Below, one piece after another: positions 36,053 to 46,778 of a DNA stretch of 64,000 nt (positions are counted from its first letter, which is position 1; each line of letters opens with the position of its first letter). The DNA is from Tragulus kanchil (taxonomy: Eukaryota > Chordata > Mammalia > Artiodactyla > Tragulidae): the NCBI GenBank assembly GCA_022376925.1, contig JAIOJX010000031.1, positions 140,820,854 through 140,884,853 of the forward strand. Direction: 5' to 3'. The notes beneath the pieces are model-generated. The model was given only the letters and a program-made list of their open reading frames with translations. It ran no database searches and was not told the DNA's origin. Both the position numbers and the translations under genes were made by a program.

Positions 36053-36379
36053 GCTTCCCCTGGTGGTCCAGTGGGTAAGGACACCACCTTGCAGTGCAAG
36101 GGACGCCGATTCGATCCCTGGCCTGGGAAGATCCCCATGTGCTGTGGAGCGGCTGGACCGATGTGTCCAGTGACCGAGCCAGAGCTCTGGAGCGCAGGCG
36201 CCCAGAGCCGGCGCTCTGCGACAACAGAGGCCACTGCGATGGGAGGCCCACAGGGGCCAAAGAACAAAGACGGATGAAACTAGACAAATGAAAGACCAAT
36301 AGAAGTGGCCTGCCCACCCCCCTCCCTCCCCACCCCACCCACCAAAAGATAAATAAATAAAAAATTAAAAAAAAAAAAA
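36053..36379 (+). mobile_element. CHR/SINE2-type SINE nested in Bov-tA
   Basis: GGCTTCCCCTGGTGGTCCAG head, GATTCGATCCCTGGCCTGGG box, GATGGGAGGCCCACAGGGGC end, then a C-rich and A-rich tail to 36379. AAGAAGACTGGAGTGGG before and AAGAAGATTGAAGGGGG after form an imperfect target-site duplication. Confidence 0.88.
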
Positions 36380-36382
36380 AAG

Positions 36383-36480
36383 AAGATTGAAGGGGGTTGC
36401 TGTTTCCTCCTCCAGGGGATCTTCATGACCCAGGGATCGAACCTGTGACTCCTATACCGCAGGCAGATTGTTATGGAGAT
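36383..36480 (-). mobile_element. Bov-tA SINE, right part
   Basis: GCTGTTTCCTCCTCCAGGGG, CAGGGATCGAACCTGTGACTC and CGCAGGCAGATTGTT complete the element interrupted at 36051. Confidence 0.85.
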
Positions 36481-37116
36481 TTTAGACTCCTGTATGCAGA
36501 CTAAGGCAAAGTGTGTGCAAGGATCAGACCAATTGCTGGAAGGAGGGGACAAGGGAGGCATGATTGAAGGCAGAGCCTACAGGCTCCTAGATGTGCGGAA
36601 GAGTTTGGGTTTATGTTAGGTTTGCGTTTATGCTGAGGGAGCCCTTCCTTCAGCCCACCGGGGACCTCTTTATAAACTCATCCAGATGCCTACCTAGGAC
36701 CTTCACACAGAAGAAGGGTACAAACTGAGGTCTCTCCTTGGGACCCACAGGGGTGGCTGTGGTCTTGAGTCCATCGCGTTGGATCAGAGGAATTAAGGAG
36801 GGACTTTTGCTGACCTTCGCTTTGTCTTTTTTCCCAGATGGAGGGTGGACTTCCTTTCTGAGGGGGAAATGTGGTCCTGTGTGATGTTTCGTGGCAGGCT
36901 GAGGAAAAACTTACTTTCTAAAAAGCAGCACAGGAATGAACGTTTCAAGAGTCGTAGGCTCTGCCTACTTGACCTAAATCCCCATCAGGAGACTCCAAAC
37001 AGCGTCCCTGCTTCTTTGTGACCCGATATACACTGTCACAATGCCACCTTGACCATGACAATGTCAGATGACTGACCCCAATGCTTCTTTAATATTCCTG
37101 TTTTGTCTTTCTCCAG

Positions 37117-37182
37117 GAGCTTGGGGAGAAGTTTTCAGAGAAACGCTCAGCGAGGAGGAAGAGGAAGACTTTCGGCTAGAAG
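37117..37182 (+). pseudogene. NKD1: NKD1 acidic exon, upstream copy with one-base deletion
   Basis: This is the first of two copies of an internal NKD1 coding exon, lying in the duplication at 36744-38901. The acceptor is good (pyrimidine-rich tract then CTCCAG at 37111-37116) and a GT donor follows at 37183. It is 66 nt against 67 nt in the second copy: one base is missing near 37123 (GAGCTTGGGG here, GAGCTTGCGGG in the other). Read in the phase set by the family, the exon shifts after its second codon and meets TAG at 37177-37179, just before the donor. One base later the frame resumes as GEVFRETLSEEEEEDFRLE, so the family match is still clear. If used in an mRNA it would truncate the protein ahead of the EF-hand. 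I infer an error or inferior duplicate in the assembly, not a real pseudogene exon. Confidence 0.85.
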
Positions 37183-37513
37183 GTACCAGAGCTTGTCGGT
37201 TTCTTCCCAAGGGTGAGGAGGTGGGAAGGGCCCTCTGGTCGACCTCATGCCTTGCTTTCCTCCTCTAGAAATTCTGCAGACCAGGTGGAGGAGGACAGGA
37301 CTGTCTCTGAGGGTGCACTCAGGTGAGGGTGAGGAGCCACAGGGAAGTAGAGCACCTTCTAGGTTCTCGTTGGGAGCAGATTCAGCCCACCCAGGGTCAC
37401 ATCCTGGCCCTGCTCTGTGTTAGCCATGGCATCTTGAACAAGTGGTTTGACCTCAGTTTCCCCACTGGGGGTGATCACAGTGACCACTCACAGGCTCCTC
37501 AAGCAGGCGTGTG

Positions 37514-37684
37514 AAGTGAAAGTCGCTCAGTCGTGTCTGACTCTTGGCGACCCGTGGAAGAGCCATGGAATGCTCCAGGCAAGAAGACTAGAGTGGGATG
37601 CCATTCCCTCCTCCAAGGGATCTTCCCAACCCAGGGATCAAACCCAGGTCTCCCATGTTGCAGCAGATTCTATACCCTCTAAGC
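37514..37684 (-). mobile_element. Bov-tA SINE
   Basis: AAAGTCGCTCAGTCGTGTCTG, then GCTCCAGGCAAGAAGACTAG and CAGGGATCAAACCCAGGTCTC. The Bov-tA middle is partly lost. Confidence 0.9.
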
Positions 37685-38194
37685 CACAAGCAGGTTTAGG
37701 CATGTAGCAAGCACTGCACGAAGTAACCGTGTGTTTCTCTGTTCCCATCACACGCCTGGAGCTCAGGTATGTTCGCGCATGAACACCCTCCTCCAGTCCG
37801 TCATCGCTTTCCTCTGTAGCTCCCACAGGGGTGGCTGTGGTCTTGAGTCCATCGCGTTGGATCAGAGGAATTAAGGAGGGACTTTTGCTGACCTTCGCTT
37901 TGTCTTTTTTCCCAGATGGAGGGTGGACTTCCTTTCTGAGGGGGAAATGTGGTCCTGTGTGATGTTTCGTGGCAGGCTGAGGAAAAACTTACTTTCTAAA
38001 AAGCAGCACAGGAATGAACGTTTCAAGAGTCGTAGGCTCTGCCTACTTGACCTAAATCCCCATCAGGAGACTCCAAACAGCGTCCCTGCTTCTTTGTGAC
38101 CCGATATACACTGTCACAATGCCACCTTGACCATGACAATGTCAGATGACTGACCCCAATGCTTCTTTAATATTCCTGTTTTGTCTTTCTCCAG

Positions 38195-38261
38195 GAGCTT
38201 GCGGGAGAAGTTTTCAGAGAAACGCTCAGCGAGGAGGAAGAGGAAGACTTTCGGCTAGAAG
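38195..38261 (+). CDS. NKD1: NKD1 acidic exon, intact copy
   Basis: This is an internal coding exon of NKD1, a cytoplasmic or membrane-tethered Dishevelled-binding inhibitor of canonical Wnt signalling. The acceptor (TTTGTCTTTCTCCAG) ends at 38194 and the donor GT is at 38262. Translation in phase 0 gives ELAGEVFRETLS, then an acidic run of five Glu, then DFRLE, and the exon ends with one base (G) of the next codon. This agrees with the human NKD1 segment as I remember it (ELVGDVLRDTLSEEEEDDFRLE-type), with conservative changes. The split codon is completed by TG at the start of the exon at 54515 to give Val. It lies upstream of the EF-hand, in the region linking the N-terminus to the EFX domain. 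An upstream copy 1,078 bp earlier is frameshifted. Exon number (probably coding exon 4) is inferred. Confidence 0.92.
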
Positions 38262-38592
38262 GTACCAGAGCTTGTCGGTTTCTTCCCAAGGGTGAGGAGG
38301 TGGGAAGGGCCCTCTGGTCGACCTCATGCCTTGCTTTCCTCCTCTAGAAATTCTGCAGACCAGGTGGAGGAGGACAGGACTGTCTCTGAGGGTGCACTCA
38401 GGTGAGGGTGAGGAGCCACAGGGAAGTAGAGCACCTTCTAGGTTCTCGTTGGGAGCAGATTCAGCCCACCCAGGGTCACATCCTGGCCCTGCTCTGTGTT
38501 AGCCATGGCATCTTGAACAAGTGGTTTGACCTCAGTTTCCCCACTGGGGGTGATCACAGTGACCACTCACAGGCTCCTCAAGCAGGCGTGTG

Positions 38593-38763
38593 AAGTGAAA
38601 GTCGCTCAGTCGTGTCTGACTCTTGGCGACCCGTGGAAGAGCCATGGAATGCTCCAGGCAAGAAGACTAGAGTGGGATGCCATTCCCTCCTCCAAGGGAT
38701 CTTCCCAACCCAGGGATCAAACCCAGGTCTCCCATGTTGCAGCAGATTCTATACCCTCTAAGC
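38593..38763 (-). mobile_element. Bov-tA SINE, duplicate of 37514-37684
   Basis: Same element with the same internal loss at offset 1079; a product of duplication K. Confidence 0.9.
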
Positions 38764-38901
38764 CACAAGCAGGTTTAGGCATGTAGCAAGCACTGCACGA
38801 AGTAACCGTGTGTTTCTCTGTTCCCATCACACGCCTGGAGCTCAGGTATGTTCGCGCATGAACACCCTCCTCCAGTCCGTCATCGCTTTCCTCTGTAGCT
38901 C

Positions 38902-39824
38902 TCACTGCTTTCTTTCTTCAAGGGAAGCAGTGCCTTGTAAGAAAGAATTAGGACACTCGAGTAAAGGGCCGGCGGCCACTGGTGTGCTAAATTGACTTGG
39001 GAAGCCGCGTCCCCTTCCTGAGCCTGTATCCATGCTTGTAGAGTGGGAATGAGGGCCTGTCCCTGCTGGATTCGCTGAGCTGGTGCAAGGACCGGAGGGC
39101 ATATGCAAGCATTCGCTAAAAGGGACAGCATTTCCCTTCTTCACTCAGAATCAGCGGAGAGAATTGCTGAACGGGTGCCGCCTTTGGACCGTCAAGCCCT
39201 CTCGGCTGGGGCTAGGACAGGCAGCGGGCAGGGGTCTCTGGGTGGGATCGAGGCCTGGGAGGGGCTGAGAGGAGAGTAGACTGTGCCAGGGAGTTCTGGA
39301 AGGGAGCCTGGGCCAGACCCAAGGACCGCGGCCGCGTCCCACCGGCGAGCTGTGATAGAGGCTGACTCCCCGTCTCCTTCCCGGCTGCTGAATCCGGCGT
39401 GCCCTGGAGTGGGCTCCCCCGACGACGTGTGTGCACTGAGAAGCACTCGTGTGAGAGCGTCACACAGTGACCCAGGATTTGGAGACTGACTGGGGACCCG
39501 GTGTCCCTCAGACATTGCTCCATCAAGCAGGTCCCAGACAGAAGCGGGAAGAGGCGCCTGGACAGACGTCTCTGTTGGGGCTCTAGGGTGCTTCTCTGGA
39601 GCATATTCACCTGCAGATCTGGTGGCTGCCCTCAGGCTCCGCTGCTCAGTGGCTCCCCTGAGCCTCAGCTTCTTCCTTGGCTCCGTGGAAAGATGCCCAG
39701 CCTTGGTGCCTGGCGTTGGTCGCGAGGGTCAGGGGAAGGCCTGCAGGATGTAGGATCTGGGGGCTGAGGGGCCCCCAGACACTGACTGCATGGACGTCAG
39801 CACTCTTCCATTTTGTAGGCCTTG
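38902..39824. other. Unique intron DNA
   Basis: No exon or repeat was recognised; a small CpG cluster lies at 39325-39350. Confidence 0.45.
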
Positions 39825-40235
39825 GGTCATTCATCTGGTACCTTCGCCAGTTCATCCTTTCATGCATTCATTTTCCATCTATTCCGTCTGCCACCTACTT
39901 ACTATCCATACGAGGACCCACCTGTCCCCTCTTCTACCTGTCCGTTCCGCCAGCCCTCCCTCCCTCGTCATCCACCCAGTGATCCATGGCCACCCACCCA
40001 GCACTCGTCCATCCATCTTTAGTTCCACCCCTCAGCCACCCATCCTTCCGTCACCGCCCAGTCATTCATCTGCCTACTCTTTGGTCACGCATCCGTCGAT
40101 GGCTAGCCCTTATCTGTCACCCAGCTACCCACAAGCCCCATCCTCTGCCCGTCTCTTCATCCTCTGTCACTCCTTCCTTAACCCACGAAACCATCCTCCG
40201 GTGATCGTCCATGCATCTCCCCATCTGTCTCTCTG
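39825..40235 (+). repeat. Degenerate CATC/CCAT tetranucleotide-rich tract
   Basis: Many CATCCA, CCACCC, TCATC and GTCATTCATC units over about 400 bp, much diverged. It explains the long Pro/Ser/His-rich chance frame here. Confidence 0.7.
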
Positions 40236-40964
40236 TTCCTCAGGTACTGAGTCCTTGGTCCCTGCCCCAAATGAAGCACTTCTCTGGCCATGAGGCTCAG
40301 CTTGAAGTCATGTAATTAATGAGCCATGAAGCATCCCACGGACCCCACCTCTTCTGAAAGGGAGGGTGCTTTGTTCCACCTCTGTGTTCAGAGGCTGAGC
40401 CCCGTTGTAATGAAGGAGAGAGAGCGCTTAGGCTAGGGGCCCGTAGACCGGGCTCCATGCCCCCCCCCCCTCGCAGCTCCTACTGTGACTTGCTGTGGCT
40501 CTTGGCCAGGTCCCTCCCTCTCTGTGACATGAGGCCTGGGGTTCTGGACTCTGTGGATGTGGGCACCTCGTCCTCATTGGGAGGATGAACCACGGCGAGG
40601 GTAGCACCTACAGACATGGGCTGACAGATGGGGAATAAACAGGAGGTGCCCAAGGCTGCCAGCTCCTATCAGGGAAAGGGTGTGGATGTCAGACCACAGG
40701 GATGCTGGTCTGTCCCTGTGGCCCACCCGCTGCAGGTCGAGATTTGAGAGCAGCCTGGACACCTTGCCAGTCACTGACGGTGTCCAGGCTCATGGGTGTC
40801 GAGGGAGAGGGGAGGGGCTGGGAGCCCACAAGCCTGACTCCGTTTCCCAACTAGGGGTCAGACTAGGTGATTGGTCGTCCAAGTTTCCAGCCCCTTTCCT
40901 CAAACAAAAGCTTATAGAAAGGCACAGAATGGAAGACAGAGCAGGTGGCAGAAACGTGGGGTAT

Positions 40965-41345
40965 GCTATAGATAGTATGCTGATTACTTTTTATGTAAGA
41001 AAGGGTACCGGGCAGTGCTGTGTATTTCCCTGTATGGATGAATGCGGACCGCGTGTGCACGTCCAGATTTGTGTAGCTAGAGGCCTACACAGACGAAAGG
41101 GAAAGTTCCCTTCAGTTGGGAAAGAACCCCTGCAATGCAGGAGACCCCGGTTTGATTCTTGGGTCAGGAAGATGCCCTGGAGAAGGGACAGGCCACGCAC
41201 TCCAGGATTCTTGGGCTTCCTTGGTGGCTCAGATGGTAAAGAATGAAAATCAGACCAGGCTGCATTGGGGTGATGTTACAGATAGTATATTAATTACCTT
41301 ATATGTAAAAAAGGGTACTAGATTTGTTTGCTTACCCAGGCAAAA
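40965..41345 (+). repeat. Diverged local repeat, about 310 bp apart
   Basis: ATAGATAGTATGCTGATTAC with AGAAAGGGTACC near 40970-41010 is echoed by ACAGATAGTATATTAATTAC with AAAAAGGGTACT near 41280-41320. Likewise GAAAGGGAAAGTTCCCTTCA near 41093 is echoed by CAAAAGGGCAGTTCCCTTTT near 41340. Divergence is much greater than in duplications A-M. Confidence 0.65.
41113..41240 (+). mobile_element. Bov-tA SINE fragments, tandem
   Basis: CCTGCAATGCAGGAGACCCC to GCACTCCAGGATTCTTGGG, followed at once by a new SINE head GGCTTCCTTGGTGGCTCAG that breaks off at 41240. Confidence 0.8.
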
Positions 41346-41349
41346 GGGC

Positions 41350-41497
41350 AGTTCCCTTTTCTTGGGTCAGGAAGATGTCCTGGAGAAGGGAAAGACTCCT
41401 CCCTCCAGGATTCTTGCCTGGAGAATTCCGTGGCCTGTCTGTGGGTCGCAAAGAGTTGGGCCCAACTGAGCAACTCTACTTTCACTTTTCACATTTC
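41350..41497 (+). mobile_element. Bov-tA SINE 3' part
   Basis: TGGGTCAGGAAGATGTCCTGG, ATTCTTGCCTGGAGAATTCC, GGGTCGCAAAGAGTTGGGCC and GAGCAACTCTACTTTC. Confidence 0.85.
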
Positions 41498-43320
41498 CCT
41501 CTGGACAGGGGAGGAGGAGACTAAATTTGAAAGCATGGTCAGAGGATTGTCGTATTAACTGTAATTAATGTTTCAACTCTTACAAGAAGATGTGATCATA
41601 TATTCCTTTGAAATGAAAGACTCATCACAGAAGTTAAAAGTGAAAACAATCAGTACCTAAGGCCATAGGGCTAAGCTGCCCTGGGCCTGCCTGTGTTGGC
41701 CCCAGGGACCATCTGTGGGTCTCTGGCCACCGGGTTCGAGGCAGCCCCCAGGATGGAGGACATGGCTGTGGACGGCAGGCCACCCCCTGGCGAGGCTTGG
41801 TGGGTGCTGCCTGAGTCGTGGCCACAGAGAAGCAGCCACCTGGCCCGGCGCTGGGGCCGCGGGCATCCCTCTGTGCCTCGGGCCAAGGGAGAGTGAGCTG
41901 AATCCTGAATCTCTCCTTTGTCTTCCTGTTGGCCAAGTTCATTGCCTCTTGGCCGGCTGGAGGGCTGTTAAGGGAGAAAAAAGGCCATCTGAGGCGTGAA
42001 GATAAAAAGAAGTCTTTTAGCCATCCCAGGAGAGGATGGCTTTAGCTCCTGCGTTGTTATGTAAAGCCGGCCCTAATCCAGCGTCTTAACTGCCTTAACT
42101 GGCCAGCTGGGAGCAAGCGGGACGGGAGATTAAGGCTGGGCCTGGAGCAAGGACTGGGGCTGCGAGCTCCTTTTGAACTGTGCGGAGAACAAAGTAAGCG
42201 TGGAAAGTCCTGCGCTCCAGAGCCGGTCGGGCCCCTCCCTTCTGCTGACCCAGCAGTGTGCTGAGGACCGGGAAGGGTCGCCCCACCCTTCACGCCAGAG
42301 CCCACCTGAGGTCCCCACTCCCCCGTTGGGCCGGACGACAGGTGGTGGCAGCCTGTGGCCTGAGGTGGACGTCGGAGTCAGGGGCTGCGGGAAGCAGTGT
42401 GTTCGGGGCGTCCTCCCGCCCCAGTGCAGACTGAGCCTGAACTCCGTTCCCATCACGAGGGAAAGGCCGTGGGTGGTCACAGGCTCCTTCTCCCTGGGTC
42501 CCCTCTGTCCCCCACAAGTGCGGTCCTCCTGCCTTTCACCCCTGGCCTCTGACCCCTGCCCCTCAGCATCGTGGCTGCTCCTTGTCTTTCTTCCTCTTTG
42601 CTTGGAGGTGAAGGCGGGCAGCGTGCCGTCAGCTTGGCATCTTCCAGAGAAACTTGAGTCCACACAACGCAGTCCGGCCTGCTGGTCAGGCGTTCATTAA
42701 GAACCAAAAGCCCTTGAGTCAGACAGGGCTTCTGGAGCTCCCACAGGGGCTCTAGCCCTCCCTCCAGGCTCCCGGGCTGCTGCCAAGCAGGGCTCCCTTT
42801 GGCCGGCAGAGTGTCACCTGGCAGTGTCGGTGGGGTCTCCGCTCCCCTGGCCTGAGGGCGCAGGTACCTGGAGTCCTGCCAGCAGGGCGGTGGTGCTGGA
42901 GCTGAGGCCGGAGGGCCGAGCAGCCCCACTGTGGGCCTGAAGGGCTCCCGAGAGGCACCCTTCTCCCTTTATTCTGGAGTGAGACCCCATATCCTGCTTG
43001 CTCTTTGGCTGCTGAGCTCCCTTGGGAGGGTCCCTGAGTCTCTGTGCTTCAGGTTCTTGTTGGGGTCAGACATAGCATCTCTTCCTCAGTTCCTGTGGAG
43101 AACAGCGAAGTTATTTCTGTGAGCCTAGAGCACAGTCCTGGCTCAGTATGCCCGCGTCTGGGAGCTGCCCTGACTCTCGTTTCGTGGGTTCTTCTTTCTT
43201 GAAGAGGAGCCAACTGGTGTTTGTAATTATTTACTAGTCCAGATCAAAGAAAGTCTATTTTCAAAGCTTCTTTAATCCTATTAGAATCTCTGAATGTCTC
43301 CTTTCACTCCCAGTGCGTGA
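41498..43320. other. Mostly unique intron DNA
   Basis: No exon or recent repeat was recognised. An AGATCAAAG (TCF/LEF consensus) lies at 43241-43249. The 42000-42110 stretch looks non-repetitive and possibly conserved (TTAACTGCCTTAACTGGCCAG). Confidence 0.45.
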
Positions 43321-43324
43321 CATA

Positions 43325-43790
43325 GTCCGACATGCCGTAAGTGCTCAATAAATACAGATCTTCCTTGACTTCGGATGGGGTCATGTCCCAATAAATCCAT
43401 TGTAAGTTAAAAATATCATTCATGGAAAGTGCATGGCCTACGTCTAACCTACCGAGCTAGCCTTGCCCACCTGACCTTAGCCTACACTTGGGCGAAAGCA
43501 TCGAACACAAAGCCTATGTATAGCTCAGTGTGGAGTAGCGCCTGTCGTCTGTTGAATACGGTGCTGGAGGTACCGTATTCAACCAAGTGCGGCTGTCTGG
43601 GCTCAGGGTGGTGCCCAGTGTGGCAGCTGTGGATCCTCGTGACTGTGGGGCCGACTCGGGGCTGGGACCCACTATGCAACATCGCAAAGGGGTCGTGTCT
43701 CGCCAGCCGGGGAGGGGATCCCGATTTGAAGTTCCAAGTCCAGTTGTGTATCCTTTTTGCACCATTATAAAGTCTCAAATGTGTTAGTCG
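43325..43790. repeat. Old repeat-like segment with a perfect hairpin
   Basis: CTTCGGATGGGGTCATGTCCC, AATCCATTGTAAGTTAAAAAT and CCTACGTCTAACCTACCGAG resemble an old mammalian interspersed repeat whose name I cannot give. It contains a perfect 12-bp inverted repeat at 43551-43583. Confidence 0.5.
43551..43583. repeat. Perfect inverted repeat, 12-bp arms, 9-bp loop
   Basis: GTTGAATACGGT (43551-43562), loop GCTGGAGGT, then ACCGTATTCAAC (43572-43583), the exact reverse complement. Confidence 0.9.
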
Positions 43791-43959
43791 GGGACCAACT
43801 GTGCTCACTAAGAAGAATGAAGCCAGCATCATGAAGTCCCTGGAGTCAGGCTCTCAGGAAAGCCCCGTCCAAGTCCTTCGAGGCTCCCGGGTGTGAGATG
43901 TCCACCATTCACAGAGCAGGGGAGCCCTTGGGAGATCTTGAGTCTCCCTCATGGGAGTA

Positions 43960-44095
43960 AGAAGCCTGAGGCCCAGAGAGGGGCGTGACGTGACTAAGGT
44001 CACACAGCAGACAGGAGAAGAGTCTCTTCCTCACTCAACAAGTATTAATATTTACCGAGCACCTACTGCAGCTGTGGGGCCCTGTTAGGCCCCGG
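43960..44095 (-). repeat. MIR/L2-like remnant
   Basis: AGGCCCAGAGAGGGGCGTGAC, AAGGTCACACAGCAGACAGG and ATTTACCGAGCACCTACTGC are typical of old MIR/L2 copies. Confidence 0.6.
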
Positions 44096-45180
44096 GTTCG
44101 GCCACGGACAAGGTAGGCGGGCCTTGCTGCCAGGGCGTTGGCACGAGGGAGACAGGGAGTGGGCTGATCGTCCGGCTCCCCCAGGGTTCTGGGCGCAGTG
44201 CCCTGTGAAGAGGTGAAGCCCAGGGAAGGTGGAGGGTGACCGGCCTCTCTGAGGAGGTGCCAGGAGGGAGTGGCCATGGGAGGATGAGTGGTTAGAAGGA
44301 GCGAGGGGAGCCCCAGGGCGGGAGGGTCGTGGGGCTTGGGGGAGCACTGAAGGGGGCCCCGAGGGGCAACCAGAGACCTGGAGGTGGGGGGCCCCAGGCT
44401 GGGGTTTCACACGGCTTTTGAAGTCTGAGGTAGGTGAATGCCAGATTCTGTCTTCCACGTACACCAGAGACTTGCGGCTTCTGTGAAGGTTGGGTCATCC
44501 GAAGGAGGGAGAGAGCCATAGACGGGGAGAGGATGGTGATGGCCTCGTGGGGCTGGAGGGCTGCAGCGTCGTGGAGGGGCCTGGGGCATGGCAGGGCTGG
44601 GAGACAGGAGGTGGGGGAAGGGGGCGAAGGAAAGAAAGGGGTCCCAGGTACACCTCAGAGTTTGGGCTTCAGGAACTAAGGGGTCCCTTCTGAGATGGAG
44701 CTTTAGGCAGGCCACGGCAAGGCTTGTTTTTGGAAGTGCGAGTCTCAAGATGCCTGTGTGACGGCAGGTGCGGATGTGGCATGGACACTTGAGTCTGGAG
44801 TTCAAGGAGCTGCCTGGGGAAGAGGGTGAACGGGAGGGGACTTCTGAGGAAGTGGCCACAGGCAGCTCCACGGGAGTCCCCGCGAGGCTCTCCGTCGGTG
44901 GGGCAGCCGGTGGTCTCCGGAAGTGCTGGGAGGAAGGGGAGTTCCCTGCCGCCGGGACCCCCCGATGGAGGGGCAGGTGGGCCCCGCCCCGCCGGGCTCT
45001 CTCCTCCGTCAGTTCAGAGGCCGTCCCGCCGGCGGTGTCAGTCGCCCCGACTCCAGTCCACTGCAGTCCCCCATGAGCCCGGGCTGCAGCCGCGACAGCA
45101 GTTTCTCTCAAGTCTGTTCTTCATAAAAGCTCAGCTTGAACAGTGGAAATTCTGACTTGTGTCAGATCCCGAGGAGGCTT
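44096..45180. other. Unique GC-rich intron DNA
   Basis: No exon or repeat was recognised. A long minus-strand open frame (44407-45111) has no family resemblance and no splice logic with NKD1. Confidence 0.45.
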
Positions 45181-45748
45181 TCATAGTTTCAAGTAGCTTG
45201 GGGTTAGATTTTAAAAGTTGAATTTCATCACATGTTTTAACTTGGGCGGGGATGGGGGGAGAGTGGCAGGGACATGATATTTTTAGCCCAAAGAAGGCTT
45301 TTTTTCCCTTTCCCTCTCCCTCTCCTGGCGTTTTCCCCTCCCTCCCCCAACAGATGTTCCGTCTCAATCCTATTCAGACCTCAAAGCAGAGTGGCCATCA
45401 ACTTTCTGCTCTGATGAGAAAAAAAGGCCAGAATGCTATTTGTTGGGAAGGGTTTTTTTTCCCCCCCTTTCTTCTTTCCCTTCAGTCACAACCGGCCCTT
45501 AAATAAAATCTACTTACAGAAAAATGTAACCAGGGGAAGCAGGCGTGAGGAGAAAACGGCCCTGAAAGGAGCAGACATGCGCTGACCGCACCAACCGGCT
45601 TCGCGAGTACGGTGTTGGGTCCATTCTGTGTTGGTGGTGGTGGTGTTTTTCCTGAAAAGCAAGGGCTCCAAGTGCAGGAGAGTTAAGTCAGGATTCTTTG
45701 GGGTCTTTTGGGTACTCAACCCAAGCTCGCTTAAGATCTAGCTCATAA

Positions 45749-45897
45749 GGACTTCTCTGGTGGTCCAGTGGCTGGGATTCCACGCTCCCAATGCAGGGGG
45801 CCTGGGTTCAATTGCTGGTCAGGGAACTAGATCCCACATACCATAATTTAAGACCCAGTGCAGCCAAATAAATAAATAAATATTTTTTTAAAAAAAG
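45749..45897 (+). mobile_element. tRNA-derived SINE (SINE2/CHR type) with target-site duplication
   Basis: GGACTTCTCTGGTGGTCCAG head, GGGTTCAATTGCTGGTCAGG box and AAATAAATAAATA tail. GATCTAGCTCATA at 45735-45747 recurs as GATCTGGCTCATA at 45898-45910. Confidence 0.92.
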
Positions 45898-45982
45898 GAT
45901 CTGGCTCATAGAATTGAAAAATCTTAGGGTAGATTTTACCAAAGAAGGGCTGACTGATCCAGGAGTTCAAACCATGTTATTA

Positions 45983-46008
45983 ACACACACACACACACAC
46001 ACACACAG
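45983..46008 (+). repeat. (CA)n microsatellite (copy 47017-47038)
   Basis: CA dinucleotide run; the downstream copy is a few bases shorter. Confidence 0.95.
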
Positions 46009-46778
46009 GCATGCATACACACGTTCATTCATTCTCTCTCTGCTCATCATCTCTCCTTCTGCCCTCTTGTCTCTCCCAGTAAGGGGACCAAGATGACTAC
46101 TCAACTCTGGGTCCTTGTATCCTGTGAGCTGAGAGATCACAGGTGAAAGAGAGAACCCAGGTCTGTTATTTCTTGCAAAAGTTTGATTCTTACTATACTG
46201 GCCAGGGTAGGTCATAGTTTCAAGTAGCTTGGGGTTAGATTTTAAAAGTTGAATTTCATCACATGTTTTAACTTGGGCGGGGATGGGGGAAGAGTGGCAG
46301 GGACATGATATTTTTAGCCCAAAGAAGGCTTTTTTTACCTTTCCTTTCCCTCTCCTGGCGTTTTCCCCTCCCTCCCCCAACAGATGTTCCGTCTCAATCC
46401 TATTCAGACCTCAAAGCAGAGTGGCCATCAACTTTCTGCTCTGATGAGAAAAAAAGGCCAGAATGCTATTTGTTGGGAAGGGTTTTTTTTCCCCCCCTTT
46501 CTTCTTTCCCTTCAGTCACAACCGGCCCTTAAATAAAATTTACTTACAGAAAAATGTAACCAGGGGAAGCAGGCGTGAGGAGAAAACGGCCCTGAAAGGA
46601 GCAGACATGCGCTGACCGCACCAACCGGCTTCGCGAGTACGGTGTTGGGTCCATTCTGTGTTGGTGGTGGTGGTGTTTTTCCTGAAAAGCAAGGGCTCCA
46701 AGTGCAGGAGAGTTAAGTCAGGATTCTTTGGGGTCTTTTGGGTACTCAACCCAAGCTCGCTTAAGATCTAGCTCATAA

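Larger units (their letters stand above)
1..37116 (+). other. NKD1: NKD1 intron (upstream part)
   Basis: This is sequence upstream of the first recognisable exon. I looked for the preceding NKD1 coding exon (encoding a GIEEWIG-like motif and an ending like GRSTRE) and for the MGKLHSK start exon, and found neither. The stretch is therefore inferred to be intron, although a missed short exon is possible. It holds ten of the thirteen local duplications plus SINE, BovB, L1 and MIR elements, listed separately. Confidence 0.6.
36744..38901 (+). repeat. Tandem duplication K, carrying the NKD1 acidic exon
   Basis: Copy 1 is 36744-37823 and copy 2 is 37822-38901, offset 1078 becoming 1079 after the one-base difference in the exon. 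Otherwise the copies look essentially identical. Both contain the exon and a minus-strand Bov-tA piece. Confidence 0.94.

Noticed and set aside
37068..37268. 66-codon frame reading through the upstream acidic exon from a Met in the intron
   Set aside because: The Met lies upstream of the splice acceptor in the intron; the true reading uses the splice site at 37117.
39790..40293. 167-codon His/Pro/Ser-rich open frame
   Set aside because: Explained by the degenerate CATC/CCAT tract.
44407..45111. 234-codon minus-strand open frame
   Set aside because: No domain or conserved motif recognised and strongly overlapping plus-strand frames; likely chance.
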